NCBI RefSeq assembly: GCF_023701745.1
Contig: NZ_JAJOZB010000001.1
Coordinates: 5,617,501 to 5,681,500, forward strand
DNA: 64,000 bases
Source: Streptomyces sp. RKAG293
GTDB lineage: Bacteria; Actinomycetota; Actinomycetes; Streptomycetales; Streptomycetaceae
Direction of reading: 5' to 3'
Positions 28,857-37,538 of the stretch are shown here, piece by piece; position 1 is the stretch's first letter, and every line of letters starts with the position of its first letter. Made by a program: the position numbers and the translations under genes. Below the pieces are notes generated by a model. The model saw only the letters and a program-made list of their open reading frames with translations. It was not told where the DNA came from and did not search any database.

Positions 28857-29009
28857 GACCTCTGGCCTTCACCACTCGTTCATGGGGCGCATCCAGGCGT
28901 TTACCGATCCTGATCCGCGACTTTCCGCACTCATTCCGCTACACATCGATAGGCTGGCGCACGCGATCCGGCGGGTGAACGGTCCTTGCGCAGGACAGGA
29001 GGGCTGCGG

Positions 29010-29972
29010 ATGTCGAGCGTCATAACGGTCACAGCGGACGATCTCGCGCTTCCGCTCGAGCAGCATGTCGCGCGCACCTCCGCCGCGCTCGACGCCTACG
29101 GGCACCTCATCGCCCTCGCCTCGCCCGATCCCGCCGACCCCGGCCGGCGCCGGCTGCACACCGTGCGCGCCGCGCTCGAGGCGGACCGGATGGCGATCGT
29201 CCCCGTCGATCTGCCGCCGCTGGCCGCCGCGCTGCTCGCGGAGCAGTTGCGCCAGCTGGCCGGTACCGACCTGGGCCCCGGTGTACTCGCGGGCGCGGCC
29301 CGGCTGCTCTCGTACTACCTGTACTCCGGCGCCCTGCTCGGCTCGGTCAGCAAGCTCGACCGGGTGCCGGTCACCGTCGGCAAGCACTTCAAGTCCCTCG
29401 TCCCCGGGCGGCACTTCGCCGTCATGGCCCACCCGGAGCCGGGGCTGTCCGAGGCCGGTCCTGACGCCGTCCCGCCGGGGCCGGGCTTCCTCACCCAGCT
29501 CGCGGTCGCCGGGCACGGCCTCGACGCGGGCTGGGTCACCGGCCCGCTCGCCGCCGCCTGGCGCACCCAGCACATCCGCGAGGTGCCGCTGCCGGAGGGT
29601 TCGGCGCGCTGGTGGGGCACCGGCCGGCTCGTCGAGTTCACCGCGTACATCGCGGACATCGGCATCCTGTACCAACTGGTCACGTCGGTCCGCCGGGACA
29701 CCTGCCCGTGGTGCGGCCTGGAGGTGATCGGCGACCAGTGCCTCTTCTGCTCGACGCGGCTCGGCGACCGTTCCGACCGGGGCGACCGCTCCTCGGACCG
29801 CTCCTCGGACCGCTCCGACCGTACGCAGCAGGTCGCGGCCCGGGAGCAGCCGTTACGCCGGCCGCAGCAGCAGCGCCCGCCGCAGTACCAGCCGCAGCAC
29901 CAGCGGCAGGAACCGCCGTCGCGGGAACTGCCCACCCCCAACCGCCCCCAGCTCGAACCCCATAAGCGATAG
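29010..29972 (+). CDS. Hypothetical Tad-locus protein with zinc ribbon
   Basis: 320 residues, no membrane helix. The first 220 residues are helical and of unknown fold. A zinc ribbon C-x2-C-x8-C-x2-C follows ('CPWCGLEVIGDQCLFC'), then a low-complexity tail with Asp-Arg-Ser repeats and a Gln/Pro-rich end. ATG 29010 has AGGAGGG 7 nt upstream. It is 12 bp before cpaB and so the first gene of the pilus operon. Homologues accompany streptomycete tad loci but I know of no assigned role; a cytoplasmic assembly or regulatory factor is a guess from location. Confidence 0.75.
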   Translation: MSSVITVTADDLALPLEQHVARTSAALDAYGHLIALASPDPADPGRRRLHTVRAALEADRMAIVPVDLPPLAAALLAEQLRQLAGTDLGPGVLAGAARLLSYYLYSGALLGSVSKLDRVPVTVGKHFKSLVPGRHFAVMAHPEPGLSEAGPDAVPPGPGFLTQLAVAGHGLDAGWVTGPLAAAWRTQHIREVPLPEGSARWWGTGRLVEFTAYIADIGILYQLVTSVRRDTCPWCGLEVIGDQCLFCSTRLGDRSDRGDRSSDRSSDRSDRTQQVAAREQPLRRPQQQRPPQYQPQHQRQEPPSRELPTPNRPQLEPHKR

Positions 29973-29984
29973 GTCTGCCTGCCG

Positions 29985-30701
29985 ATGAATTCACGTCAGC
30001 GACGCGGTGTCGTCCTCCTGGTGGTCTCCGTGCTGTGCGCGGTGGCGGCCTTCGCGGGAGTCGTCACGGTCATCGGCAACGCACGGTCGGAGGTCGGCCC
30101 GAAGGTCACCGCGTACCAGCTGACCAAGGACGTGCCGGCCTATACGGCGGTGACGTCCGGCCAGTTGGAGAAGGTCCGGATACCGGAGAAGTGGCTGCCC
30201 GACACCGCTGTGCGCGACCTCGCCACCGTCCAGGGGATGGTCGCGGCGATCCCGCTGAAACGCGGCTCCCTGCTGGAGTCCGGCATGGTCGCGGCGAGGC
30301 CGGTGCTCCAGTCCGGCCAGATGGAGATCGCCATCATGATCGACGCGGAGACCGGCGTCGCCGGGAAGATCACCCCGGGGTCGAAGGTCAACATCTTCGC
30401 CACCTTCGCGGGCAAGAAGGACACCGACCCCGACATCTCGAAGATCATCGTCACCGGGGCGCGGGTCATCGACGTCGGTGAGATCAAGGCGTTCGACAAG
30501 AGCCAGGACTCCCAGCGGCAGGCCGCGCAGGGCGTGCCGATCACGTTCGCCCTGGACGCGGCCGACGCCCAGCGCGTCGCGTTCTCCGAGTCCTTCGCCC
30601 GGCACGTCCGGCTGGCGCTGATCGCCCCGGGCGACGACAGCGCCCCGGCCGCGGGCGACCGCACGTACACCCTGGCGGGCGACACGGGAGGCAAGAGGTG
30701 A
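29985..30701 (+). CDS. cpaB: Flp pilus assembly protein CpaB/RcpC (SAF domain)
   Basis: 238 residues: one N-terminal membrane anchor (8-30), a SAF domain (about 45-105, 'VPAYTAVTSGQLEKVRIPEKW') and an RcpC-like C-terminal part ('PGSKVNIFATF', 'ITFALDAADAQRVAF'). In Gram-negatives RcpC works at the outer membrane; here it would act outside the cytoplasmic membrane, perhaps on the wall. The stop overlaps the next gene by 4 bases. Confidence 0.9.
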   Translation: MNSRQRRGVVLLVVSVLCAVAAFAGVVTVIGNARSEVGPKVTAYQLTKDVPAYTAVTSGQLEKVRIPEKWLPDTAVRDLATVQGMVAAIPLKRGSLLESGMVAARPVLQSGQMEIAIMIDAETGVAGKITPGSKVNIFATFAGKKDTDPDISKIIVTGARVIDVGEIKAFDKSQDSQRQAAQGVPITFALDAADAQRVAFSESFARHVRLALIAPGDDSAPAAGDRTYTLAGDTGGKR

Positions 30702-32266
30702 TCGTGAGGATCCTGTCCGGCACCGCTGACCCGGATGCCGCCCGCGCACTGGCCGGTCTGCTGCACCAGCTGCCCGGCGCCGAGCCGGGCCCCGCGCTGC
30801 CCGACTCCACGCTGCTGCTCGACACCCTCGCCCGCGCGGCCGAGGCGGGGATCGACGAGCTGCCCGAGGTCGTCATCGTGCACGACGGCATCACCCCGAT
30901 GCCCGCGCTGGAACTGATACGGGAGGTCGCACTCCGCTTCCCGGCCGTCGGCGTCGTCCTGCTCACCGCCGACCCGAGCCCGGCCGTGCTCTCCGCCGCG
31001 ATGGACTCCGGAGCGCGCGGCGTCATCGGACTGCCGCTGTCGTACGACGAGTTGGGCGCCCGCGTCGAGGCGGCCGCCGCCTGGGCGGGCGGGGTCCGCC
31101 GGCACCTCAGCCCGCAGCGCGCGCTGCCCGCCGTGGCCGGCGGCACCCTCGTCGCCGTCGCCGGCGCGAAGGGCGGCGTCGGCACCACCGTCACCGCCAT
31201 CCAGCTCGCGCTGGCCGCGCACGCCGCCGGCCGGTCCACCGCCCTCGTCGACCTGGACCTGCAGGGCGGCGACATCGCCTCGTACCTGGACGTCCAGTTC
31301 CGCCGCTCGATGGCCGACCTCGCCGACATCGCCGACATCTCGTCGCGCGTCCTGCACGACGCGATGTACGTCCACGAGTCCGGGCCCGCCCTGCTGCTCG
31401 CCCCGGGCGAGGGCGAACGCGGCGAGGACGTCACGGACCGGTCGGTGCGGCTGGTCCTGCACGCGCTGCGGCAGCGGTACGAAGTGGTCGTCGTCGACTG
31501 CGGCACCCAGCTGACCACGGCCAACGCCGTGGCCGTCGAGACCGCCGACACGGCGCTGCTGGTCACCACCCCGGACGTCGTCGCGGTCCGGGCGGCCAAG
31601 CGCATGGTGCGGATGTGGGACCGGCTGCAGATCCGCAAGCCGCAGGACACCACGACCGTCGTCAACCGCTACACGCGCGGCACCGAGATCCAGCCGTCCC
31701 TCGTCGCCCGCATCACCGGCACCAGGGTCGCGGCCTCCGTCGTGCCCGCCGCGTTCAAGGAACTCCAGTCCGTCATCGACGCCGGACGCCTCCACGACCT
31801 CGACAACCGTTCCACGGTCAAGCAGGGCCTGTGGGCGCTGGCGGCCGAACTCGGCCTCGCCGTCGGCGGCCACGCGCTGCCCAAGGCGGCCAGACGCGGC
31901 AGGCGCGGCCTGCGCGACGACCGGGGCCAGGTGATCCTGGAGACCCTCGGCATGACGCCGATCATCCTCATCACCCTGATCCTGGTCTGGCAGGCGGTGC
32001 TCGCGGGCTACACGTTCACCCTCGCCGGCCACGCGGCGGACGAGGCGGCGCGGGCGGCGGCGGTGGGCCAGGACGCGTCGGCGGCGGGGATGCGGGACCT
32101 GCCGGAGGCGTGGCGCGGCAGCGCGGGCATCGTCACCGGCAAGGACGGCGGCACGGTCACCGTGACCGTCAACCTCAAGGTCCCCGTCCTGTTCCCGGGC
32201 GCGATCGACTTCCCGCTGACGGTGCACGGCCACGCGTCCACGGTGGACGAGGAGGCGAAGCGATGA
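30698..32266 (+). CDS. TadZ/CpaE-type ATPase fused to a TadE-like pseudopilin domain
   Basis: 522 residues. Residues 1-140 are a receiver-like domain of the TadZ type; 150-400 form a ParA/MinD-like ATPase with deviant Walker A 'GAKGGVGTT' (K158), 'LVDLDLQGGDIASYLD' and 'VVVVDCGTQ'. It should localise the pilus machine at the membrane. From about 405 a TadE-like segment follows: 'DDRGQVILETLG' and a membrane helix (about 417-440), then an extracellular part to the end. No stop separates the two, so as written a cytosolic ATPase is joined to a pilin-like protein. An internal GTG at 31931 could start a free TadE. Since this assembly misses bases in homopolymers, an artificial fusion is possible. 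Confidence 0.85.
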   Translation: MIVRILSGTADPDAARALAGLLHQLPGAEPGPALPDSTLLLDTLARAAEAGIDELPEVVIVHDGITPMPALELIREVALRFPAVGVVLLTADPSPAVLSAAMDSGARGVIGLPLSYDELGARVEAAAAWAGGVRRHLSPQRALPAVAGGTLVAVAGAKGGVGTTVTAIQLALAAHAAGRSTALVDLDLQGGDIASYLDVQFRRSMADLADIADISSRVLHDAMYVHESGPALLLAPGEGERGEDVTDRSVRLVLHALRQRYEVVVVDCGTQLTTANAVAVETADTALLVTTPDVVAVRAAKRMVRMWDRLQIRKPQDTTTVVNRYTRGTEIQPSLVARITGTRVAASVVPAAFKELQSVIDAGRLHDLDNRSTVKQGLWALAAELGLAVGGHALPKAARRGRRGLRDDRGQVILETLGMTPIILITLILVWQAVLAGYTFTLAGHAADEAARAAAVGQDASAAGMRDLPEAWRGSAGIVTGKDGGTVTVTVNLKVPVLFPGAIDFPLTVHGHASTVDEEAKR

Positions 32267-32649
32267 CGGTGCGGAGAACCCCTGGGTGGCGTGAACGCGG
32301 TTCGGCGTCCCTGGAGTTCCTCGGCGTGCTGCCGATCCTGCTGCTCATCGCGCTCGCCGGAATCCAGCTCGGCTTCGTCGCCTACGCCGTCAACCAGGCC
32401 GGCACCGCGGCCCGTACCGCCGCCCGCACCGCGGCGCTGCGCGCCCCGCACCCGGACGCGGGGGAAGCGGGCCGCAACGCGGTGAGCGACTGGCTGCGGG
32501 CCGGCACCGTCATCTCGCCCGCCTCCGACGACGGAGACTCCGTCACCGAGACCGCCACCATCAACATCCCGTCCGTCATCCCCGGCGTGAGCATCTTCGG
32601 TCCGGTGCGGCGCAGCGCGACCATGCCGAAAGAAGACACCACGCCATGA
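32263..32649 (+). CDS. tadE: TadE-like pseudopilin
   Basis: 128 residues. 'RGSASLEFLGVLPILLLIALAG' (quoted in part) is the TadE/TadG prepilin-like start: a short charged leader, Glu at the fifth position of the mature chain and a long hydrophobic helix. The rest is a small extracellular domain. It should be cleaved by the A24 peptidase and join the Tad pilus assembly. ATG 32263 overlaps the previous stop (ATGA) and its stop overlaps tadA. Confidence 0.88.
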   Translation: MTVRRTPGWRERGSASLEFLGVLPILLLIALAGIQLGFVAYAVNQAGTAARTAARTAALRAPHPDAGEAGRNAVSDWLRAGTVISPASDDGDSVTETATINIPSVIPGVSIFGPVRRSATMPKEDTTP

Positions 32650-33983
32650 GCCTGCGCGCCCGCCTCGCCGTCACGGAAGAGGCCACCCCCCAGACCCAAG
32701 AGGGCCACATGGTGGCCGTCTACCGCACCAAGCTGCTCCAGGAGATCGACCTCGCCGAGATGTCGGCGCTCGCCACCGCCGAGCGGCGGGCCCGGCTGGA
32801 GCGGGTGCTCGGGCACATCATCAGCCGCGAGGGCCCGGTCCTGTCGACGAAGGAGCGCGCGGGCATCATCCGCCGCGTCGTGGACGAGGCGCTCGGTCTC
32901 GGCGTCCTCGAACCACTCCTCGAGGACCCGACCATCACCGAGATCATGGTCAACGGACCGGACAAGATCTACGTCGAGCGGGGCGGCCGGGTCGAGCAGG
33001 TGGCCGTCCGCTTCTCGTCCGCCGAGCAGCTGCTGCAGACCATCGAGCGCATCGTCTCGACCGTCAACCGCCGGGTCGACGAGTCCAATCCGATGGTCGA
33101 CGCGCGCCTGCCGAGCGGTGAGCGCGTCAACGTCATCATCCCGCCGCTGTCGCTGAGCGGCCCGACGCTCACCATCCGCCGCTTCCCGCGCGCCTACACC
33201 CTGCAGGAACTGATAGCCCTCGGCACCCTCGACGAGCACATGCTGATGCTGCTCTCCGCGCTGGTCCGCGCGAAGTGCAACATCATCGTCAGCGGGGGCA
33301 CCGGCTCCGGCAAGACGACGCTGCTCAACGCGCTGTCCGGGCTGATCCCGGACGGCGAGCGCATCATCACCGTCGAGGACGCCGCCGAGCTGCAGCTGCA
33401 GCAGGACCACGTCATCCGGCTGGAGACCCGGCCGCCGAACGTCGAGGGCGAGGGCCGCATCACCATCCGCGACCTCGTGCGGAACTCCCTGCGCATGCGC
33501 CCCGACCGCATCATCGTCGGCGAGGTCCGCGGCGGTGAGACCCTCGACATGCTCCAGGCGATGTCCACCGGCCACGACGGCTCGCTCGCTACCGTGCACG
33601 CCAACTCGGCCGAGGACGCGGTGCTGCGCCTGCAGACGCTGGCCTCGATGAGCGAGGTCAAGATCCCCTTCGAGGCGCTGCGCGACCAGATCAACAGCGC
33701 TGTGGACGTGCTCGTGCAGCTCACCCGGCATGTCGACGGCACCCGCCGCATCGTCGAGATCGCCATGCTCTCCTCCCGCGGCCGCGATGTCTTCCGGCTC
33801 ACCAGCGCGACCCGCTTCCGCGCGGAGCCGCTCGGTGCCGACCGCATCGTCCGCGGCTGGTACGAGCACCACCCCCTCCCCAGGGAGCTCGCCGAGCGGC
33901 TGTACCTGGCCGGTGAACACATCCCGGCCGCCTACGGCGTCGGCTCCAGCGAACTGGAACTCGACATCCGGGAGGCCAAGTGA
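32646..33983 (+). CDS. tadA: Tad pilus assembly ATPase TadA/CpaF
   Basis: 445 residues, normal length. It powers Flp pilus polymerisation or retraction as a hexamer at the inner face of the membrane. Visible: 'DPTITEIMVNGPDKIYVE' in the N-terminal domain, Walker A 'SGGTGSGKTTLLN' (about 215), the Asp box 'IITVEDAAELQL', Walker B 'RPDRIIVGEVRGGE' and the His box 'STGHDGSLATVHAN'. ATG 32646 overlaps the previous stop by 4 bases, which I prefer to the internal ATG 32709. Translationally coupled to tadB. Confidence 0.96.
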   Translation: MSLRARLAVTEEATPQTQEGHMVAVYRTKLLQEIDLAEMSALATAERRARLERVLGHIISREGPVLSTKERAGIIRRVVDEALGLGVLEPLLEDPTITEIMVNGPDKIYVERGGRVEQVAVRFSSAEQLLQTIERIVSTVNRRVDESNPMVDARLPSGERVNVIIPPLSLSGPTLTIRRFPRAYTLQELIALGTLDEHMLMLLSALVRAKCNIIVSGGTGSGKTTLLNALSGLIPDGERIITVEDAAELQLQQDHVIRLETRPPNVEGEGRITIRDLVRNSLRMRPDRIIVGEVRGGETLDMLQAMSTGHDGSLATVHANSAEDAVLRLQTLASMSEVKIPFEALRDQINSAVDVLVQLTRHVDGTRRIVEIAMLSSRGRDVFRLTSATRFRAEPLGADRIVRGWYEHHPLPRELAERLYLAGEHIPAAYGVGSSELELDIREAK

Positions 33984-34918
33984 GCGACCAGCTCCCGCTG
34001 ATCGTCATCGGCGTCACCCTGCTCGCCCTGACGCTGGGTGTCTGGGGCCTGCACGCCTGGTCCGGCGGCCGCGCCGAACGCGCCGCCCTCGTCGAACGCC
34101 TCGCGGGCGAGCTGGGCTCGGGCGCCGGCCGCCATGTCCCCTTCGCCGCCCTGGACCGCCGGGTGCGCGCCACCGGCTGGGGCGGGCGCCTCGCCGGCCG
34201 CCTCGCCGCCACCGGCACCGACCTCACCCCCGGCCAGTTCACCGCGGCGGCCGTCGGCCTGGTCGGCGGCGCCTGGCTCGTCGCCGACGTCGTCCTCGCC
34301 CCCTTCTTCGGCCCGATCGCCGGAATCCTCGCGTTCTGGTCCGCGTACTCCTTCCTGGAGTGGCGCCGCCGGGTCCGCACCGAACGCTTCATCGCCCAAC
34401 TGCCTGAACTGGCGCGCGTCCTGGCCAACGCCACCCAGGCCGGCCTCGCGCTGCGCACGGCGGTCGGCATGGCGGCGGACGAGCTGGAGGCCCCGGCGGG
34501 CGAGGAGCTCAAGAAGGTCGCCGACGCGATGGCGATGGGCCACTCCGTCGAGGAAGCCCTGGCCGAACTCCAGGAACGCCTGCCCAGCCGCGAGCTCATC
34601 GTCCTGGTCTCCACCCTCGTCCTGTCGAGCCGCGCGGGCGGCTCCGTCGTCGAGTCGCTCCGCAACCTGACGGTCACCCTGGAGGAGCGCAAGGAGACCC
34701 GGCGGGAGATCCGCACCCAGATGTCCCAGGTCACGGTCACCGCGTACGCCGTCCCCGTCATCGGCATCGGCTCGCTGTTCCTGCTGAACCAGATCATGCC
34801 GGGCTCACTGAGCGCGATGACCGGCTCCAACCTCGGGCGCATCTGCGTGCTGATCTCGCTGGGTCTCTATGCGGTGGGGTTCTGGATGATCCGCCGGATG
34901 TCAAGGATCGACGTATGA
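33980..34918 (+). CDS. tadB: Tad pilus platform protein TadB (type II secretion F domain)
   Basis: 312 residues with four membrane helices: one at the N-terminus, one pair near 75-115, and two near the C-terminus. The T2SSF domain (about 130-260) includes 'FIAQLPELARVLANATQAGL' and 'SVEEALAELQERLPSRE'. With TadC it forms the inner-membrane platform on which TadA acts. The start overlaps the tadA stop. Confidence 0.94.
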   Translation: MSDQLPLIVIGVTLLALTLGVWGLHAWSGGRAERAALVERLAGELGSGAGRHVPFAALDRRVRATGWGGRLAGRLAATGTDLTPGQFTAAAVGLVGGAWLVADVVLAPFFGPIAGILAFWSAYSFLEWRRRVRTERFIAQLPELARVLANATQAGLALRTAVGMAADELEAPAGEELKKVADAMAMGHSVEEALAELQERLPSRELIVLVSTLVLSSRAGGSVVESLRNLTVTLEERKETRREIRTQMSQVTVTAYAVPVIGIGSLFLLNQIMPGSLSAMTGSNLGRICVLISLGLYAVGFWMIRRMSRIDV

Positions 34919-34934
34919 AGGCGGTGAGTTGCTG

Positions 34935-35834
34935 ATGGTGATGATCGGTCTCGGGCTGGCTCTCGCCCTTGCACTGTGCGCGGTAGGCGTCGTCCACGCG
35001 ATCGCCCTCCTGCGCTCCGACGCCAAGCTCCCCGACGACCTGATGCTCGCCCTGGAAGTAGGCCGCACCCGAACCACCCGCACCGGCAACGCCGTCGACC
35101 AACTCGGCATGCGCTGGTCCCCGATGGTGATGCGCTGGATGGGCCCCGCCCGCGTCGCCAAAATGCGCATGAAGATCGACCACGCGGGACACCCGCACGG
35201 GTTGACGGTGGAACGGTACGCGGCGCGGCGGGCGGTGTACGGGGCGCTGGGCGGGCTGGCGGCGCTGGTGCTGGTGATCAAGGGCCACTGGTTCCTGGCA
35301 CTGGTTCTTGCAGGCTACGCCTGGGGCTGGGCCGACCTGGGCCTCTGGCTCGCGGTCCGCAAGCGCCGCGACGACATCGAGCGCACGCTTCCCGACTTCC
35401 TGGACGTGCTGGCGGTGGTGGTGAGCGCGGGACTCGGCTTCCGCCAGGCGCTGGAGCGCGTCAACACGGTCTACAAGGGCCCGTGGTCGGACGAGATCCG
35501 TATCGCGCTGCGGCAGATGGATGTGGGCGTGAGCCGCCGCGACGCTTTCGATCAATTGCGGAATCGAAATCGAAGCGATCAGGTAAGCCAGTTCGTGAGC
35601 ACTCTGCAGCAAGGCGAAGAGCTGGGCGCACCGATCGCCCGCACCCTTCTGCAGATAGCCCAGGACATGCGCAGGACTGAAGCGCAGAACGCCCGTCGGC
35701 GAGCGGCGAGAGCAGTTCCCAAAGCCACAGGCGTGATCACCACATTGCTTGTGCCCGCGACCATGATCCTGCTGCTCACCGGCACGATCATGGGTTCCCA
35801 GATCAACTTCAACCAGATCATGGGGAATGGGTGA
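34935..35834 (+). CDS. tadC: Tad pilus platform protein TadC (type II secretion F domain)
   Basis: 299 residues with the T2SSF domain at about 160-290 ('LPDFLDVLAVVVSAGLGFRQAL', shortened here to its key part; 'GVSRRDAFDQLRNRN'). Membrane helices flank it. ATG 34935 is chosen because GGTGAG lies 6 nt upstream; an in-frame TTG six bases earlier is possible. It is 16 bp downstream of tadB. It pairs with TadB in the platform. After it a 278-bp gap precedes the pilin gene, so flp probably has its own promoter. Confidence 0.93.
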   Translation: MVMIGLGLALALALCAVGVVHAIALLRSDAKLPDDLMLALEVGRTRTTRTGNAVDQLGMRWSPMVMRWMGPARVAKMRMKIDHAGHPHGLTVERYAARRAVYGALGGLAALVLVIKGHWFLALVLAGYAWGWADLGLWLAVRKRRDDIERTLPDFLDVLAVVVSAGLGFRQALERVNTVYKGPWSDEIRIALRQMDVGVSRRDAFDQLRNRNRSDQVSQFVSTLQQGEELGAPIARTLLQIAQDMRRTEAQNARRRAARAVPKATGVITTLLVPATMILLLTGTIMGSQINFNQIMGNG

Positions 35835-36112
35835 TTCCGCACATGTGCGATGTACGGAACCGCCATATTGGATGCGCCAGTTGGCGCGTAAAGGGCTGCG
35901 GTTGCACGGGGTTCGGGTGTACCTTTGCAGACGCAACCATATTTGCACCTGCAATCAAGAACGGATCGCTACGGACCGGACCGGTGAGAGGCGGTGCGCC
36001 GTGAAGGGTGACGTCGAGGTCTGCGGTCGTAGTGAGCGTGTGAACGAGGGACCGGCCGTCGCATCGGGCGTGGTCGGCGTTCGTCAGGTGACAAAGGATG
36101 GGGCGATCAGAC
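35835..36112. other. Intergenic region before the pilin gene, with TGCA-type palindromes
   Basis: No convincing gene is seen. AT content is higher than in flanking genes. TTGCA-CC-TGCAA (35943-35954) is a 12-bp palindrome and TTGC-AGAC-GCAA (35925-35936) a related one; either could be an operator for separate expression of the pilin. Confidence 0.4.
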
Positions 36113-36325
36113 ATGAGCAGGTGGGCAGTAAGGCGGCTCGTGGTCACGCAGATTTGGATGCGCGAGAAGGCGACGGACCGGGGGCAGACGTCGTTCGAGT
36201 ACCTCGGCATCGCGGTGGTGATCGCAGTGATTATCGGCGCGTTGGCGACGACGGATATCGGAACCACGATCCGCACGGCCATCATCAACGCGATCGGAAA
36301 GATCTCGGGCGGCAACGGCAAGTAA
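36113..36325 (+). CDS. flp: Flp-type pilin
   Basis: 70 residues (75 if ATG 36098 is used). 'DRGQTSFEYLGIAVVIAVIIG' (quoted to 20 residues as DRGQTSFEYLGIAVVIAVII) shows the type IVb pilin signature: a short basic leader, cleavage before the Gly/Gln-rich box, Glu-Tyr at +5/+6 and a single long hydrophobic helix. The mature subunit would be very short (about 45 residues), as for Flp pilins. It should be the main fibre subunit of the pilus made by the upstream genes and processed by the peptidase at 40240. Confidence 0.85.
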   Translation: MSRWAVRRLVVTQIWMREKATDRGQTSFEYLGIAVVIAVIIGALATTDIGTTIRTAIINAIGKISGGNGK

Positions 36326-36337
36326 GGCGCCGCGGGC

Positions 36338-36909
36338 ATGACGAGGGGCAGACCTTCGGCATCTACATCGTCGCTGTGGCGGCCCTGTTCTTCCTGGCGT
36401 TCGCGTTCTTCGCGGTGGGCCAGGCGTCCGCCAAGCGCAATAGCGCCCAGACCGCCGCGGACGCGGCGGCTCTGGCCGCTGCGCGGGAGACCCGTGACGA
36501 GATCAAGGATCCATTCTTGGCCGCCTTGACGGCGGGCGACCTCGTCGAGCTCGGCCAGTTGCTCGGAGGGGTCGGCATGGATGGGGCCGGTGCATGCCCT
36601 GCCGCCTCTGCCCTGGCTTCGGAGAACGATGCCAGGACCACCAGCTGTGTGCCGGCGGAGGGGCTGCCCGGTTCCAGAGTCACTGTCGTCACGAACGGGA
36701 CCGTGGGTGAGTCGGTGATCGACGGCACCGAGAACATCCGAGCGAAGGCCGACGCCACGGCTGTTGTCGAAGCGCGCTGCGTCTTGAACGGCAAGGACGG
36801 AAAAGCCGTCAGGTTCAAGTGCAACGGAGAGGATCTCAGTGTCGACGTGACAGAGAACGGGTTCGTTCTGGATCTGTCGATGTTCTTCACTGTGCACCTC
36901 AGCAAGTGA
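36338..36909 (+). CDS. TadG-like pilus protein, apparent frameshift at codon 4
   Basis: The coding frame to 36909 encodes 'GQTFGIYIVAVAALFFLAFA' followed by 'SAQTAADAAALAAARE', the standard start of TadE/TadG-like or Flp-assembly proteins, then an extracellular domain with four cysteines. Yet this frame has no start codon: the first is GTG 36376, inside the membrane helix. ATG 36338 lies 12 bp after the pilin stop and reads M-T-R; adding one base to the run of four G at 36345-36348 yields M-T-R-G-Q-T-F in frame. That is the expected RGQTF box, so I read a missing G. Length would be about 190 residues. It sits between the pilin and a lipoprotein gene. Confidence 0.8.
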
Positions 36910-36938
36910 TGGCCGAGCGAAGCGAGGATCGGGGAGCA

Positions 36939-37532
36939 ATGGGAATTCGACGCAGCACGGTAGGCCGCCGGGCCGGGGTGGCGGTGGCTCTCGCAGCCGG
37001 CGCCGCCTTGACACTGGCCGGCTGCGGCGGAGGGGGTGGCGACAAGCCCTCTGACAACAAGCCCTCCACCAAGTCCGCTGCGCCCCAAGGGGGTTCCTCG
37101 TCCGGGGGTAACGCGACGACTCCGGCGCCCACTCAGGTGCTGGCGCAGATCAAGGGCGAGAAGGACATCGTCGTCACCATCAACTCGGCTGTCAGGGATG
37201 CAGGCGGATTTGTCACCGTCTCCGGCACCGTCACCAACAATGGCGTCGAGGCATTCACTGCCGGGAGCTGGCAGGGCGCCGAGTTGGCTCTCGTCCCGTC
37301 CGGGTCCTCCCTTGCCGGAGCAGTCCTCGTCGATCAAGTGGGGAAGAAGCGGTATTACGTTCTCCGGGACACGGAAGGGAAGTGCCTCTGCACGATGGGG
37401 CTGAACCTCATCCAGCCCAAGGAGACCCGTCCCATCTTCGCCCAGTTCCCCGCCCCGCCCACCGCCACCACCTCCGTGGAGTTCCAACTCCCCACCATGC
37501 CGCCCGCCAAGATCCAGATTTCGGAGGGGTGA
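36939..37532 (+). CDS. Lipoprotein of the Tad locus
   Basis: 197 residues. Signal 'VAVALAAGAALTLAGCGGGG' carries the lipobox LAGC, so it should be anchored outside the membrane. A Ser/Pro/Lys linker leads to a beta-rich domain ('VVTINSAVRDAGGFVTVSGT') like small Ig-type or DUF4352 folds. ATG 36939 has GGGGAG 4 nt upstream; ATG 36909, overlapping the previous stop, would add ten charged residues. It lies between the TadG-like and OmpA-like genes and is likely a wall-facing part of the pilus system. Confidence 0.82.
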   Translation: MGIRRSTVGRRAGVAVALAAGAALTLAGCGGGGGDKPSDNKPSTKSAAPQGGSSSGGNATTPAPTQVLAQIKGEKDIVVTINSAVRDAGGFVTVSGTVTNNGVEAFTAGSWQGAELALVPSGSSLAGAVLVDQVGKKRYYVLRDTEGKCLCTMGLNLIQPKETRPIFAQFPAPPTATTSVEFQLPTMPPAKIQISEG

Positions 37533-37538
37533 GCGATC

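Noticed and set aside
36376-36909. TadG-like gene starting at GTG 36376
   Set aside because: That start would remove the RGQTF box and half of the membrane helix; ATG 36338 plus one missing G gives the normal family N-terminus.
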